Below are positions 43,501 through 51,213 of a DNA stretch of 64,000 nt, one piece after another. The stretch is taken from NCBI RefSeq assembly GCF_020164785.1, contig NZ_JAIUGX010000013.1:62001-126000 (forward strand). Reading direction: 5' to 3'. Source of the DNA: Mesorhizobium sp. ES1-1. GTDB taxonomy: Bacteria > Pseudomonadota > Alphaproteobacteria > Rhizobiales > Rhizobiaceae. The notes beneath the pieces are model-generated. The model did no database searches. It saw nothing but the letters and a program-made list of their open reading frames with translations, and was not told the origin of the DNA. Made by a program: the position numbers and the translations under genes. Numbering within the stretch: the first letter of the stretch is position 1; every line of letters starts with the position of its first letter.

Positions 43501-44525
43501 GCTTTCCACGCGGCGGCTTTCGGCGAACGGCCGTCGCCGTCATCGCGCTGCTGGCGGTCGTGGCTTGGGCGCCAGCCGTATCCGCTGGATCGACTCCGGT
43601 AGAGCCGATCGAGGTTTCGGCACGTCCGATCACCGAATTCCATATCGGGCATTCAGACAAGCAGTTCGGTCCGCTCGAATTCGTCGGCGGGCTGGAAACG
43701 ACGTCGCCGTCGCGCGATTTCGGCGCGCTCTCGGCCTTCCGGTTTCTGAAGGCGGGCAGCGATTTCATCGGCGTTGCGGACACGGGATACTGGTTCTTCG
43801 GCACGCTGGCACGCGATGCAGCCGGCAGGCCGGCGGGCATTCGGAACTTCCGGATGCAGCAGATGGTCGACAAGGCCGGCCTGCCGATCGACAAGAAATC
43901 ACAAGCCGACGCCGAAGGTCTGGCGGTCAAGGATGGCATCGCTACCGTTGGTTTCGAGCGAAACCACCGTGTCGCCCAGTACAGGATCGATCCGGCCGAT
44001 ATGAAGGCGTCGTATCGGCAACTGGATTTCCTGGTCCCGGCGCGGGAGTTGCGGCAGAATCGCGGCTTCGAAACCGTCGCTCATGCCAATGCCAATGGTC
44101 AGCACCAGGGCGGCCTGGTCGTGGTGTCGGAGAAGAGCCTGGACAAGGCCGGAAACATCTATGCGGCCATCATCCAGGGGCCGCACAAGGGCACCTTCAC
44201 CGTCAAGCGCAATGGCGATTTCGACATTACCGACGGCGCTTTTCTGCCGGATGGCGACCTGCTTCTGCTGGAGCGCAGTTTCTCGATGATCGGTGGCGTC
44301 AAGATGCGGCTGCGGCGCATCTATGGAGAGAGTGTCGAGAAGGGCGCCGTGGCTGACGGGCCGGTGCTGCTGGAGGCGGATATGGGCTACCAGATCGACA
44401 ATATGGAAGCGCTCGACGCCTGGACCCGCGACGATGGCGCGCTGATGGTGTCGCTGCTCTCAGACGACAATCATTCGATCCTGCAGCGCAACCTCTATCT
44501 GGAATTCATCCTGCACCAGGATTGA
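43497..44525 (+). CDS. Secreted esterase-like protein of the phytase-like family
   Basis: This 342-residue protein has a signal peptide (to about residue 30, APAVSAG) and a beta-propeller-like domain of the phytase-like esterase group (GLETTSPSRDFGALSAFRFL, ADAEGLAVKDGIATVGFERN, NMEALDAW). The ATGA overlap with cobT means it is cotranslated with the cobaltochelatase, although the two act in different compartments. Substrate is unknown; true phytase activity is not implied. Confidence 0.88.
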   Translation: MSFPRGGFRRTAVAVIALLAVVAWAPAVSAGSTPVEPIEVSARPITEFHIGHSDKQFGPLEFVGGLETTSPSRDFGALSAFRFLKAGSDFIGVADTGYWFFGTLARDAAGRPAGIRNFRMQQMVDKAGLPIDKKSQADAEGLAVKDGIATVGFERNHRVAQYRIDPADMKASYRQLDFLVPARELRQNRGFETVAHANANGQHQGGLVVVSEKSLDKAGNIYAAIIQGPHKGTFTVKRNGDFDITDGAFLPDGDLLLLERSFSMIGGVKMRLRRIYGESVEKGAVADGPVLLEADMGYQIDNMEALDAWTRDDGALMVSLLSDDNHSILQRNLYLEFILHQD

Positions 44526-44530
44526 TCTGA

Positions 44531-45202
44531 TCAATTTCTGGTGGCGATCCAGATGACATGGCGCGCGCCGCGCTTGCCGTTGGCGCGTGTGTTGATTTCC
44601 TCGACGGCAAAACCCGCCTGCTTCAGCCGCCGCGCGAATCCACTGTCGGGCCCTTGCGACCAAACCGACAGCACGCCGCCGGGTTTCAGCGCGCCGCGCG
44701 CTTCCGCCAGCCCCCGCGCGCTGTACAGTTGATCGTTGGATCTGTGGACTATGCCTTCGGGACCGTTGTCGACATCGAGCAGGATGGCGTCCCATGCCGC
44801 GGGCCGCGACCGGATCAAGTCGCCGACGTCGGTCTCCTTTATGGTGACGCGCGGATCGTCGAGACAACCGCTGAACAGGTCGCCCATAGGCCCGCGCGCC
44901 CAGGCGACGACGGCCGGGACCAATTCGGCCACAACGATGCCGGCCTGATCGCCCAATTCGGCGAGGGCAGCGCGCAGCGTGAATCCCATGCCCAGCCCGC
45001 CGATGAGGATCCGCGCCTGCCGCTTGCTCGCAATCCTTTCGCAGGTCAGTCTCGCGAGGGCTTCCTCTGAACCGCTGAGGCGGCTGTTCATCAGCTCATT
45101 GGTACCGAGCATGATCGAGAATTCGGACCCGCGCTGCTTGAGGCGAAGCTGCCGCGCGCCGTCCGGGGTCGTTGCGGAATCGAGCTCGACCCACGGGATC
45201 AT
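44531..45202 (-). CDS. Spermidine-synthase-like methyltransferase-fold protein
   Basis: The 223-residue protein has a Rossmann fold (ARILIGGLGMGFTLRAALAE with the glycine-rich loop; VVAELVPAVVAWA acidic strand end; WDAILLDVDNGPEG). The arrangement matches polyamine-synthase-like proteins, but it is shorter and the polyamine-site motif is not evident, so the substrate is unknown. It is three bases downstream of the transporter gene on the same strand, suggesting cotranscription, and converges on the phytase-like gene. Confidence 0.8.
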   Translation of the reverse strand: MIPWVELDSATTPDGARQLRLKQRGSEFSIMLGTNELMNSRLSGSEEALARLTCERIASKRQARILIGGLGMGFTLRAALAELGDQAGIVVAELVPAVVAWARGPMGDLFSGCLDDPRVTIKETDVGDLIRSRPAAWDAILLDVDNGPEGIVHRSNDQLYSARGLAEARGALKPGGVLSVWSQGPDSGFARRLKQAGFAVEEINTRANGKRGARHVIWIATRN

Positions 45203-45204
45203 GG

Positions 45205-45885
45205 TCAGGCCGCAACTGCCGGCTGACTCCAGCGCGCCGCAAGCAGCCGATAGGGGATCAACGCCACGACTGCAATGATCAGCTTGACCGAGAGATCTCC
45301 CAGCGCCCAGGATACCCAGCGCATCGCATCGATATGGAAAATGCCCATCAGGGGCGCCGTCTCAAGCGCGAAACTATCGCTCGGCCCGGCAAAGGCAAAG
45401 GCAGCGGAGAATGCGACGGTGAAAAAGACGACGGTGTCGAACACCGAGCCGACCAGCGTGCCGACGATCGGCGCCCGCCACCAGCTCTGTCGGCGCAGGC
45501 GATTGAAAACCATAACGTCGAGCAATTGTGCGCAGAGGAACGCCGCGCCGGACGCAGCCGCGATGCGCACGAGCCGGTCGGCCGCGGTCTCGAACTCGAT
45601 CAGGCCGTGGCGGAACAGGAAGGGTGGGACAAGGACCGAGCAGATCACCGCCGTCATGAAGCCCACAAAGACGATCCTGCGCGCCACAGTCGGCCCATGG
45701 CGGCGGTTGGCGAGGTCGGTGACCAGGAACGAGAAGGGGTAAGTGAACGCACCCCAGGTCAGCAGATCGGCCAATGAAAGCCCGCCGATTTGCCCCTGCA
45801 GTGGGAACTGTACGAGAATGTTCGACGCCACGACGACAAGCGCCATGGCGGCCACGAAGGGCAAGTAGCGCGAGAAGGATTTCAT
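45205..45885 (-). CDS. Queuosine precursor transporter (YhhQ/VUT family)
   Basis: This 226-residue inner-membrane protein with about six helices imports queuosine precursors (preQ0/preQ1 or queuine). Family features are the ADLLTWGAFTYPFSFLVTDL motif and the SVFDTVVFF and HIDAMRWVSWALGDLSVK segments. The leader holds a preQ1-I-like element whose structure includes the AGGA ribosome site and the start codon, supporting the assignment to queuosine metabolism independently of the protein. The spermidine-synthase-like gene follows closely. Confidence 0.93.
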   Translation of the reverse strand: MKSFSRYLPFVAAMALVVVASNILVQFPLQGQIGGLSLADLLTWGAFTYPFSFLVTDLANRRHGPTVARRIVFVGFMTAVICSVLVPPFLFRHGLIEFETAADRLVRIAAASGAAFLCAQLLDVMVFNRLRRQSWWRAPIVGTLVGSVFDTVVFFTVAFSAAFAFAGPSDSFALETAPLMGIFHIDAMRWVSWALGDLSVKLIIAVVALIPYRLLAARWSQPAVAA

Positions 45886-45911
45886 TTTTTTATCCTGGGT
45901 AATGGAACCAG
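45883..45911 (-). promoter_or_regulatory. preQ1-I-like riboswitch overlapping the start codon
   Basis: On the minus strand, stem P1 is CTGG (45911-45908) with CCAG (45898-45895). The loop begins TTC then CAT. An A-rich tail (GATAAAAAA) leads to ATG. CAT (45904-45902) can pair with the start codon ATG (45885-45883) as P2, in the same place where loop UAG pairs with tail CUA in known preQ1-I aptamers. AGGA (45896-45893), the ribosome site, overlaps the 3' strand of P1. Ligand binding would thus block both. Downstream gene function fits. Confidence 0.7.
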
Positions 45912-45950
45912 CCGAGCGTCGTTCCGGACCCGGATCACGCCTGCTTATTG

Positions 45951-46017
45951 TTGGGCATCGGACCTTCCAGCCTTAGCAGCTTCGATCCGATGCCCAAAGG
46001 CCAACGAGAGGTTGGCC
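45951..46017 (-). repeat. Two adjacent hairpins between rpmB and the transporter gene
   Basis: A perfect 7-bp stem GGCCAAC/GTTGGCC (45999-46017) with three T residues after it on the minus strand could end rpmB transcription. Next to it is a perfect 12-bp inverted repeat (TTGGGCATCGGA 45951-45962 with TCCGATGCCCAA 45986-45997) around a 23-base loop. The larger one is unusually long for a terminator and has no T-run; it may be a repeated palindromic element or a structured RNA. Confidence 0.6.
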
Positions 46018-46046
46018 AGGCGGTCGTCCCCCGCCTTAAACGATTG

Positions 46047-46343
46047 TCAGGCCGCGACCTGCTCGGCGAGCTTCTTGGCGATCTGCTTCTTCAGCAGGCG
46101 TGCGCGCTGCGACAGTTCCTTGACGTCGGCCTTGGCCAGGAACGCGTCGAGGCCGCCGCGGTGCTCGACCGAGCGGAGCGCGTTGGCTGAAATGCGCAAG
46201 CGCACATTCTGGTTCAGCGCTTCGGAAATCAATGTGACGTTGACGAGGTTCGGCAGGAAGCGACGCTTGGTCTTGTTGTTGGCGTGGCTCACATTGTTGC
46301 CGGACATGACTGCCTTGGCAGTGAGTTCGCAGGTGCGGGACAT
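46047..46343 (-). CDS. rpmB: 50S ribosomal protein L28
   Basis: This 98-residue protein begins MSRTCELTAKAVMSGNNVSH with the L28 pattern NNKTKRRFLPNLVNVTLISE. It is the alphaproteobacterial long form with a basic C-terminus (LLKKQIAKKLAEQVAA). The GAAGG ribosome site is good. It is followed by hairpins and then the queuosine-precursor transporter on the same strand. Confidence 0.97.
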   Translation of the reverse strand: MSRTCELTAKAVMSGNNVSHANNKTKRRFLPNLVNVTLISEALNQNVRLRISANALRSVEHRGGLDAFLAKADVKELSQRARLLKKQIAKKLAEQVAA

Positions 46344-46598
46344 GGTTCTAACCTTCAGTTCTCGGGGCTTGCCAACCGTTGTGCCCACGCCGGGTGGCGC
46401 GCGGTTCTGGTCAGGCGGCCTTATGGAAAAGTTGGCGTTCCATAGTTGCATTTCGCCGGGGCGTCAAGCTCCGGCTTGGCCACAGAAACGCCTGGCGTTT
46501 CATATTAAGGTCGGAATTCGCCGTATAAGCGGTCCCATAGGGACACGCCGGTCCGGAGTTGCCCCACCTCCGGTCGAACCAAGGATCCGATCCGCGCC

Positions 46599-47387
46599 AT
46601 GCCTCGTTTGTCTCAAGCCCTTGCCGTCGCACTGGCGATCGCTTTGCCGTCCGCCGCTTCGGCTGCCTCGCCGCAGTCGTTCAAAGGCGAATACACGGTA
46701 TCCTTCCTCGGTCTCTCCATAGCGAGGTCGACGTTCTCGAGTCGGTATGAAAACGGCGCCTACACGATCAACGGTACGGTCACAGCGGCGGGCCTCGCCA
46801 AGCTGTTCGACGACACGCGCGGCACGATTTCGTCCAAGGGCGCGATCTCCGGCAAGAAGATGGTGCCCCAAGCGTTTCGAGCCGATTACACGTCCGGCAA
46901 GAAGGTCTCCGCCATCGACATCCGCTTTGCCAACGGCACCGTGACGTCGACCAAGGTCCTCCCGCCACCGGAGAAGCGCGACCCCAAGTCCTGGGTGCCG
47001 ATCGGCGCCGGCGACCTTGTATCGGTGCTCGATCCGATGGCCGCTACCGTCATCCATGCCGACAGTCTCGACCAGGTTTGCGGTCGCACGGTGAAGTTCT
47101 ATGACGGCGAGATGCGTGGCAACCTGACGTTGACATACGATTCCAAGGGTACGATCGCTGTGCCGGGCTACAAGGGCGACACCGTGACCTGCCGTATGGG
47201 TTTCGAGCCAGTGGCGGGTTATCGCAAAGGCCGCAAGGCGCTTAACTATCTCAAGAATAAAAGCCGCATTATGGTGACGTTTGCGCCGCTCGGCCAAACC
47301 GGCGTATATGCCCCGATCCATGCCACGGTCGGAACGCAGATCGGCACTTTGACCATCAGCGCCGGACGTTTCGAAGCAGTGCAATAG
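46599..47387 (+). CDS. DUF3108 periplasmic protein
   Basis: The 262-residue protein has a signal peptide (to about residue 22, SAASA) and a DUF3108-type beta-rich domain (FKGEYTVSFLGLSIARSTFS, CGRTVKFYDGEMRGNLTLTY). The family is widespread in alphaproteobacteria next to rpmB; role unknown, probably envelope-related. It is divergent from rpmB. Confidence 0.88.
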   Translation: MPRLSQALAVALAIALPSAASAASPQSFKGEYTVSFLGLSIARSTFSSRYENGAYTINGTVTAAGLAKLFDDTRGTISSKGAISGKKMVPQAFRADYTSGKKVSAIDIRFANGTVTSTKVLPPPEKRDPKSWVPIGAGDLVSVLDPMAATVIHADSLDQVCGRTVKFYDGEMRGNLTLTYDSKGTIAVPGYKGDTVTCRMGFEPVAGYRKGRKALNYLKNKSRIMVTFAPLGQTGVYAPIHATVGTQIGTLTISAGRFEAVQ

Positions 47388-47429
47388 GCGCACCTCTACA
47401 GGCAGAACAGGTGCGCCGGTGGAGAGGCA

Positions 47430-48359
47430 ATGGGGCGCGCAACACTGATCGGCTTCTCGGCGGTTGCCATGTGGGCAATGCTGGCGCTGCTCACCGATGC
47501 GTCGGGCCAGGTGCCGCCATTCCTCTTGTCGGCGATCACCTTCTCGATCGGCACGGGGGTGGGTCTGGTCGCACGGTTGTTCATGCAGACTCGCGACGAC
47601 CGCGAGAAAATTCCACCGCAGGTCTGGCTTATCGGCATTGCCGGCCTGTTCGGCTACCATTTCTTCTACTTCACCGCGTTGCGAAACGCTCCCGCCGTGG
47701 ACGCGAGCCTGATCGCTTATCTGTGGCCGCTGCTGATCGTTCTCGGTTCGGCGTTGATGCCGGGTGAGAAACTAGCCTGGAACCATGTCGTTGGCGCGCT
47801 GCTGGGGCTTGCCGGCACCGTGCTGATCGTCACCAGGGGCGGCGCACTGGCGTTCGACGCGCGCTACGCCTTCGGCTACGCAATGGCGGCCGCCTGCGCC
47901 GTGCTTTGGTCGGCCTATTCGCTTTTGTCGCGGCGGTTCCCGTCGGTGCCGACCAGCATCGTCACCTGGTTCTGCGCGGCGACCGCAGGTCTGTCGCTCG
48001 CCTGCCATATGGCGCTAGAGGAAACCGTGCTGCCTGTCGGCGCAGGCCAATGGCTGGCCGTTCTGGGCCTTGGCCTCATGCCCGTCGGTTCTGCCTTCTA
48101 CGCGTGGGATATCGGCGTCAAGCGGGGCAACATACAGGTGCTTGGCGCCGCCAGCTACGCCGCGCCGCTCTTGTCGACGCTTGTGCTGATCGCGGCGGGC
48201 GTCGCCGAGCCGTCGCTGCGCATCCTCGCCGCGTGCGTGCTGATCACCGGGGGAGCCGCCCTGGCGGCGAAATCGCTGTTCCTGCGCAAGCCGGGATCGG
48301 CGGGAGCCGGGGCATCCGGAGACGGAGCCGGGGCATCCGAACACAGAGCCGGGGCATGA
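47430..48359 (+). CDS. EamA-family transporter (YddG-like)
   Basis: This ten-helix drug/metabolite transporter of 309 residues has two EamA halves (first MGRATLIGFSAVAMWAMLAL; second from about residue 150, YAFGYAMAAACAVLWSAYSL). The layout (ALRNAPAVDASLIAYLWPLL) matches aromatic amino-acid exporters of the YddG type. The C-terminal tail is a low-complexity AGASGDG-type repeat encoded by a 21-bp tandem repeat. The stop overlaps the next start (ATGA). Confidence 0.88.
   Translation: MGRATLIGFSAVAMWAMLALLTDASGQVPPFLLSAITFSIGTGVGLVARLFMQTRDDREKIPPQVWLIGIAGLFGYHFFYFTALRNAPAVDASLIAYLWPLLIVLGSALMPGEKLAWNHVVGALLGLAGTVLIVTRGGALAFDARYAFGYAMAAACAVLWSAYSLLSRRFPSVPTSIVTWFCAATAGLSLACHMALEETVLPVGAGQWLAVLGLGLMPVGSAFYAWDIGVKRGNIQVLGAASYAAPLLSTLVLIAAGVAEPSLRILAACVLITGGAALAAKSLFLRKPGSAGAGASGDGAGASEHRAGA
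48304..48357 (+). repeat. 21-bp tandem repeat at a gene junction
   Basis: Three copies of GAGCCGGGGCAT start at 48304, 48325 and 48346, a period of 21 bases, so the frame is kept. The third copy supplies the start codon of the next gene. Confidence 0.85.
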
Positions 48360-49030
48360 CGTTGCCGTTTCCGGGCGGCATTGATGCCAACGCCAATGCG
48401 ACGCTGATCTTTTCGCTGGTGGCGGCGGTGATCTATGCCTTCACGCTGGGCGCTTCGCCTACACTCGCCCGCACGGCGGCCAAAACGCTCGCCGTGGCGA
48501 TGCTTGCCGTGCTGGCGGCGATGCAGGGCGGCCCCACGCTGCTGGTCGCCGCGCTTGCGCTCAGTGCCGTTGGCGATGCTTTCCTGTCGCGGGACGCCGA
48601 GAAGGCGTTTGTCGCGGGGCTGGCCAGTTTTCTTGTGGCCCATTTCGTCTACGTCGCGCTGTTCCTGCGTGGCGGCGGCGGGATCCAGGTGTTTGTCGCC
48701 GAACCCTGGCATGGGGCCATCGGGTTGGTGATGCTGGTTTTCGCCGTCGTCATGCTGGCGGCGTTGTGGCGTCGCATCGGTCCCGGCCTGCGCGCCCCGA
48801 TCACCGTCTACGTCGTGGCAATCCTGGCGATGGGCTTATCGGCGCTGACGACGGAGAATGTCTGGGTTATTGCGGGTGCGCTGTTGTTCATGGCGTCCGA
48901 CGGACTTCTCGCGACGGAGAAATTTCTCCTACCGCCGATCTCGCCGCACCGTAGCTGGATGCGCTTTGCCGTGTGGGTGCTGTACTACGCCGCCCAGCTG
49001 CTGATCACTCTTGGGTTGTTGCCAAGTTAG
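48356..49030 (+). CDS. YhhN-family membrane protein (lysoplasmalogenase-like)
   Basis: This 224-residue protein has about eight transmembrane helices. Family motifs include ALALSAVGDAFLSRDAEKAF (an acidic membrane motif) and AGALLFMASDGLLATEKFL. YhhN/TMEM86 proteins cleave lysoplasmalogens; the bacterial substrate is less certain. It is translationally coupled to the EamA gene. Its last 26 bases overlap the cupin gene on the other strand. Confidence 0.88.
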   Translation: MTLPFPGGIDANANATLIFSLVAAVIYAFTLGASPTLARTAAKTLAVAMLAVLAAMQGGPTLLVAALALSAVGDAFLSRDAEKAFVAGLASFLVAHFVYVALFLRGGGGIQVFVAEPWHGAIGLVMLVFAVVMLAALWRRIGPGLRAPITVYVVAILAMGLSALTTENVWVIAGALLFMASDGLLATEKFLLPPISPHRSWMRFAVWVLYYAAQLLITLGLLPS

Positions 49031-49445
49031 GCTGCCAGCCCGGTTCGGCCAGTTCGAAGGCAGCGAAATCAAACCCCGGCGCAACCGTGCAGCCGACGAG
49101 CGTCCATTCGCCCAGGCTGCGCGCCGATTGCCACCACCCGGCGGGTACGACGATCTGCGGCCGTTCGCCGGCGGCGAACTCGATGCCCAGGACCTGCTCG
49201 ATCACCGCCGCCCCTTCTTCCCACATCGACAAAGCCAGTGGAGCACCGGCGTGGAAATGCCAGACCTCGGCGGCATCCTTGACCCGATGCCATGCCGAAA
49301 CCTGATGATCTTCCAGGAGGAAATAGATCGCCGTCGAATGGCCGCGCACCCCGCCTGCCTCATCGCGAAACGTCTCCGCGTACCAGCCGCCTTCCGGATG
49401 CGGCTTCAGTCCGAGCGTTGCTATGATTTCTGCGGAACTTGTCAT
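49005..49445 (-). CDS. Cupin-fold DUF985 protein
   Basis: This 146-residue cupin has LKPHPEGGWYAETFRD, AIYFLLEDHQVSAWHRVKDA, EVWHFHAGAPLAL and IVVPAGWWQSARSLGEWTLV, matching the DUF985 layout. The start MTSSAEIIATLGL is the family start. It lies 22 bases after gloB on the same strand, so it is probably cotranscribed. Function unknown, possibly binding a sugar nucleotide. Confidence 0.88.
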   Translation of the reverse strand: MTSSAEIIATLGLKPHPEGGWYAETFRDEAGGVRGHSTAIYFLLEDHQVSAWHRVKDAAEVWHFHAGAPLALSMWEEGAAVIEQVLGIEFAAGERPQIVVPAGWWQSARSLGEWTLVGCTVAPGFDFAAFELAEPGWQPNLATTQE

Positions 49446-49467
49446 GAGGCCTACGAGATCAGCCGCA

Positions 49468-50235
49468 TCAGAAATTGTCCTTGCGCTTGCGAATTTCGGC
49501 GAAAACCTCGGCGTCCAAGGCTTTCTCCAGCCCAAGATGCCTGCGGATCGCCGGGTCATGCCACCGCAGGAAGGGATTGGTCGACAGCTCCTCGCCGATC
49601 GTGGTCGGCAGTGTCGGCTTGTTGTCCGCCCGCAACGCCTCGATCCTGGCGGCACGCTCTTTGAGCGCCGAGTTGGTTGGGTCGACGCTTAGCGCGAAAC
49701 GGGCGTTGGCGAGCGTGTACTCGTGACCACAATAGACGACCGTGTCGGCCGGAAGCGCCGCGAGTTTCTTCAACGAGTCATACATCACCGGCGGCTTGCA
49801 TTCGAACAGCCGCCCGCAGCCGAGCGCGAACAGCGTGTCGGCGGTGAACGCGACCTTGGATGCCGGCAAGTGATAGGAGACATGGCCGGCAGTGTGGCCG
49901 GGCGTGGCTATCACCTCGATGCGCTCACCCCCGAGATAAACAACCGAACCTTCCGCGACGGTCTCGTCGATGCCCGGGATCCTTGCCATTTCCGCTTCCG
50001 GGCCGATGATGCGCAGTTTGAAACGTTCTTTGAGCGTCAGATTGGCCTCGACATGGTCCACATGGTGATGCGTGGTCAGGATCATTGTCGGCGTCCACCC
50101 GGTGCGTTTTATAGCGGCTAGGATGGACGCTTCCTCGGGGGCGTCGATGATCGCGGTCTGGCCGCTTGCGGGGTCACGGGCGAAAATGCCGAAATTGTCG
50201 CTTCGGCACATGAATTGTTCGATTTCGACCGGCAT
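49468..50235 (-). CDS. gloB: Hydroxyacylglutathione hydrolase (glyoxalase II)
   Basis: GloB hydrolyses S-lactoylglutathione in methylglyoxal detoxification. Metallo-beta-lactamase motif THHHVDH, then HTAGHVSYHLP, DTLFALGCGRLFE and CGHEYTLANARFA provide the binuclear metal site. The C-terminal substrate domain ends in the expected basic stretch (EIRKRKDNF). Length 255 is normal. Confidence 0.96.
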   Translation of the reverse strand: MPVEIEQFMCRSDNFGIFARDPASGQTAIIDAPEEASILAAIKRTGWTPTMILTTHHHVDHVEANLTLKERFKLRIIGPEAEMARIPGIDETVAEGSVVYLGGERIEVIATPGHTAGHVSYHLPASKVAFTADTLFALGCGRLFECKPPVMYDSLKKLAALPADTVVYCGHEYTLANARFALSVDPTNSALKERAARIEALRADNKPTLPTTIGEELSTNPFLRWHDPAIRRHLGLEKALDAEVFAEIRKRKDNF

Positions 50236-50396
50236 CGCGTCTCTCCACTGTCGTGGCAGACATAGTGCGCTCGCGCGCCGATGTCATCCCAGGAGATTGC
50301 AGATGTCGCGCCATGCGATGTCGACCGCATTGAGGGGTGGACGGCCCCACGGATGCCTTTGTTGAAACCGGTCAATATCGCGGCTACATCCTTGGC

Positions 50397-51182
50397 ATGC
50401 ATTCCGACATCGTCGATCTTCGCACCTTCTATTCGACAGCGCTCGGCCGGTTTGCCGAGCGTTCGATCAGCATGGCGTTGTCCTCGATATGGGCGACAGT
50501 GCCCAACGAACGGCTGGTCGGGCTAGGCTACACCTTGCCCTGGCTGGAGCGGTTCGGCACGGACGCCGAGCGCGTTTTCGCCTTCATGCCGGCCACGCAG
50601 GGCGCGGTTGTCTGGCCTGCGAATGGCCCGACGGCGACGGCACTGGTTTTCGATGAGGAACTGCCGCTGGTCGATTCCTGTATCGACCGCATGCTGCTTG
50701 TCCATTCGCTCGAACATGTCGAAAACCCGCGTGAAACGCTGAACGAGATTTGGCGGGTGCTGTCGCCGGCTGGACGCATCGTTATCGTGGTGCCCAACCG
50801 GCGCGGGGTCTGGGCACGTTTCGAGCATACGCCGTTCGGCAATGGTCGGCCTTTCTCGCGCGGCCAGTTGACCGAATTGCTGCGCGAGGCGAATTTTACG
50901 CCGGCATCCTGGTCCGATGCGCTGTTTTTCCCGCCCTCGCGTCGGCGGTTCATGATGCGGATCCACAATGTGCTCGAACGCGCGGGCAGGCGTCTATGGC
51001 CGATCTTCTCGGGGGTCATCGTCGTCGAAGCGCAGAAGCGACTCTACCAGGGCGTTCCTGCTGCCCAGCGCGCTTCGCGCCGCGTCTTCGTGCCGGTGCT
51101 GTCGCCACATGGCGCTGCGCGGCTCGGTCGCCAGGCCGGGGCGGATGCTCTCCCAACGGCCGTGCCGGCGATTGCCTCGTGA
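50397..51182 (+). CDS. Class I SAM-dependent methyltransferase
   Basis: The 261-residue protein has a methyltransferase-11-type core (ERLVGLGYTLPWLERFG; a VDSCIDRMLLVHSLEHVENP motif; GRIVIVVPNRRGVWARFEHT). The glycine-rich loop is atypical (GLGYTLPWL). Start is uncertain; MHSDIVDLRTFYSTALGRFA is chosen as the usual beginning, 20 codons after the first Met. It is divergent from gloB, a usual rhizobial arrangement. Substrate unknown. Confidence 0.85.
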   Translation: MHSDIVDLRTFYSTALGRFAERSISMALSSIWATVPNERLVGLGYTLPWLERFGTDAERVFAFMPATQGAVVWPANGPTATALVFDEELPLVDSCIDRMLLVHSLEHVENPRETLNEIWRVLSPAGRIVIVVPNRRGVWARFEHTPFGNGRPFSRGQLTELLREANFTPASWSDALFFPPSRRRFMMRIHNVLERAGRRLWPIFSGVIVVEAQKRLYQGVPAAQRASRRVFVPVLSPHGAARLGRQAGADALPTAVPAIAS

Positions 51183-51213
51183 TGACGGCAAGGACCCTCC
51201 GGTTTCATCAGCA

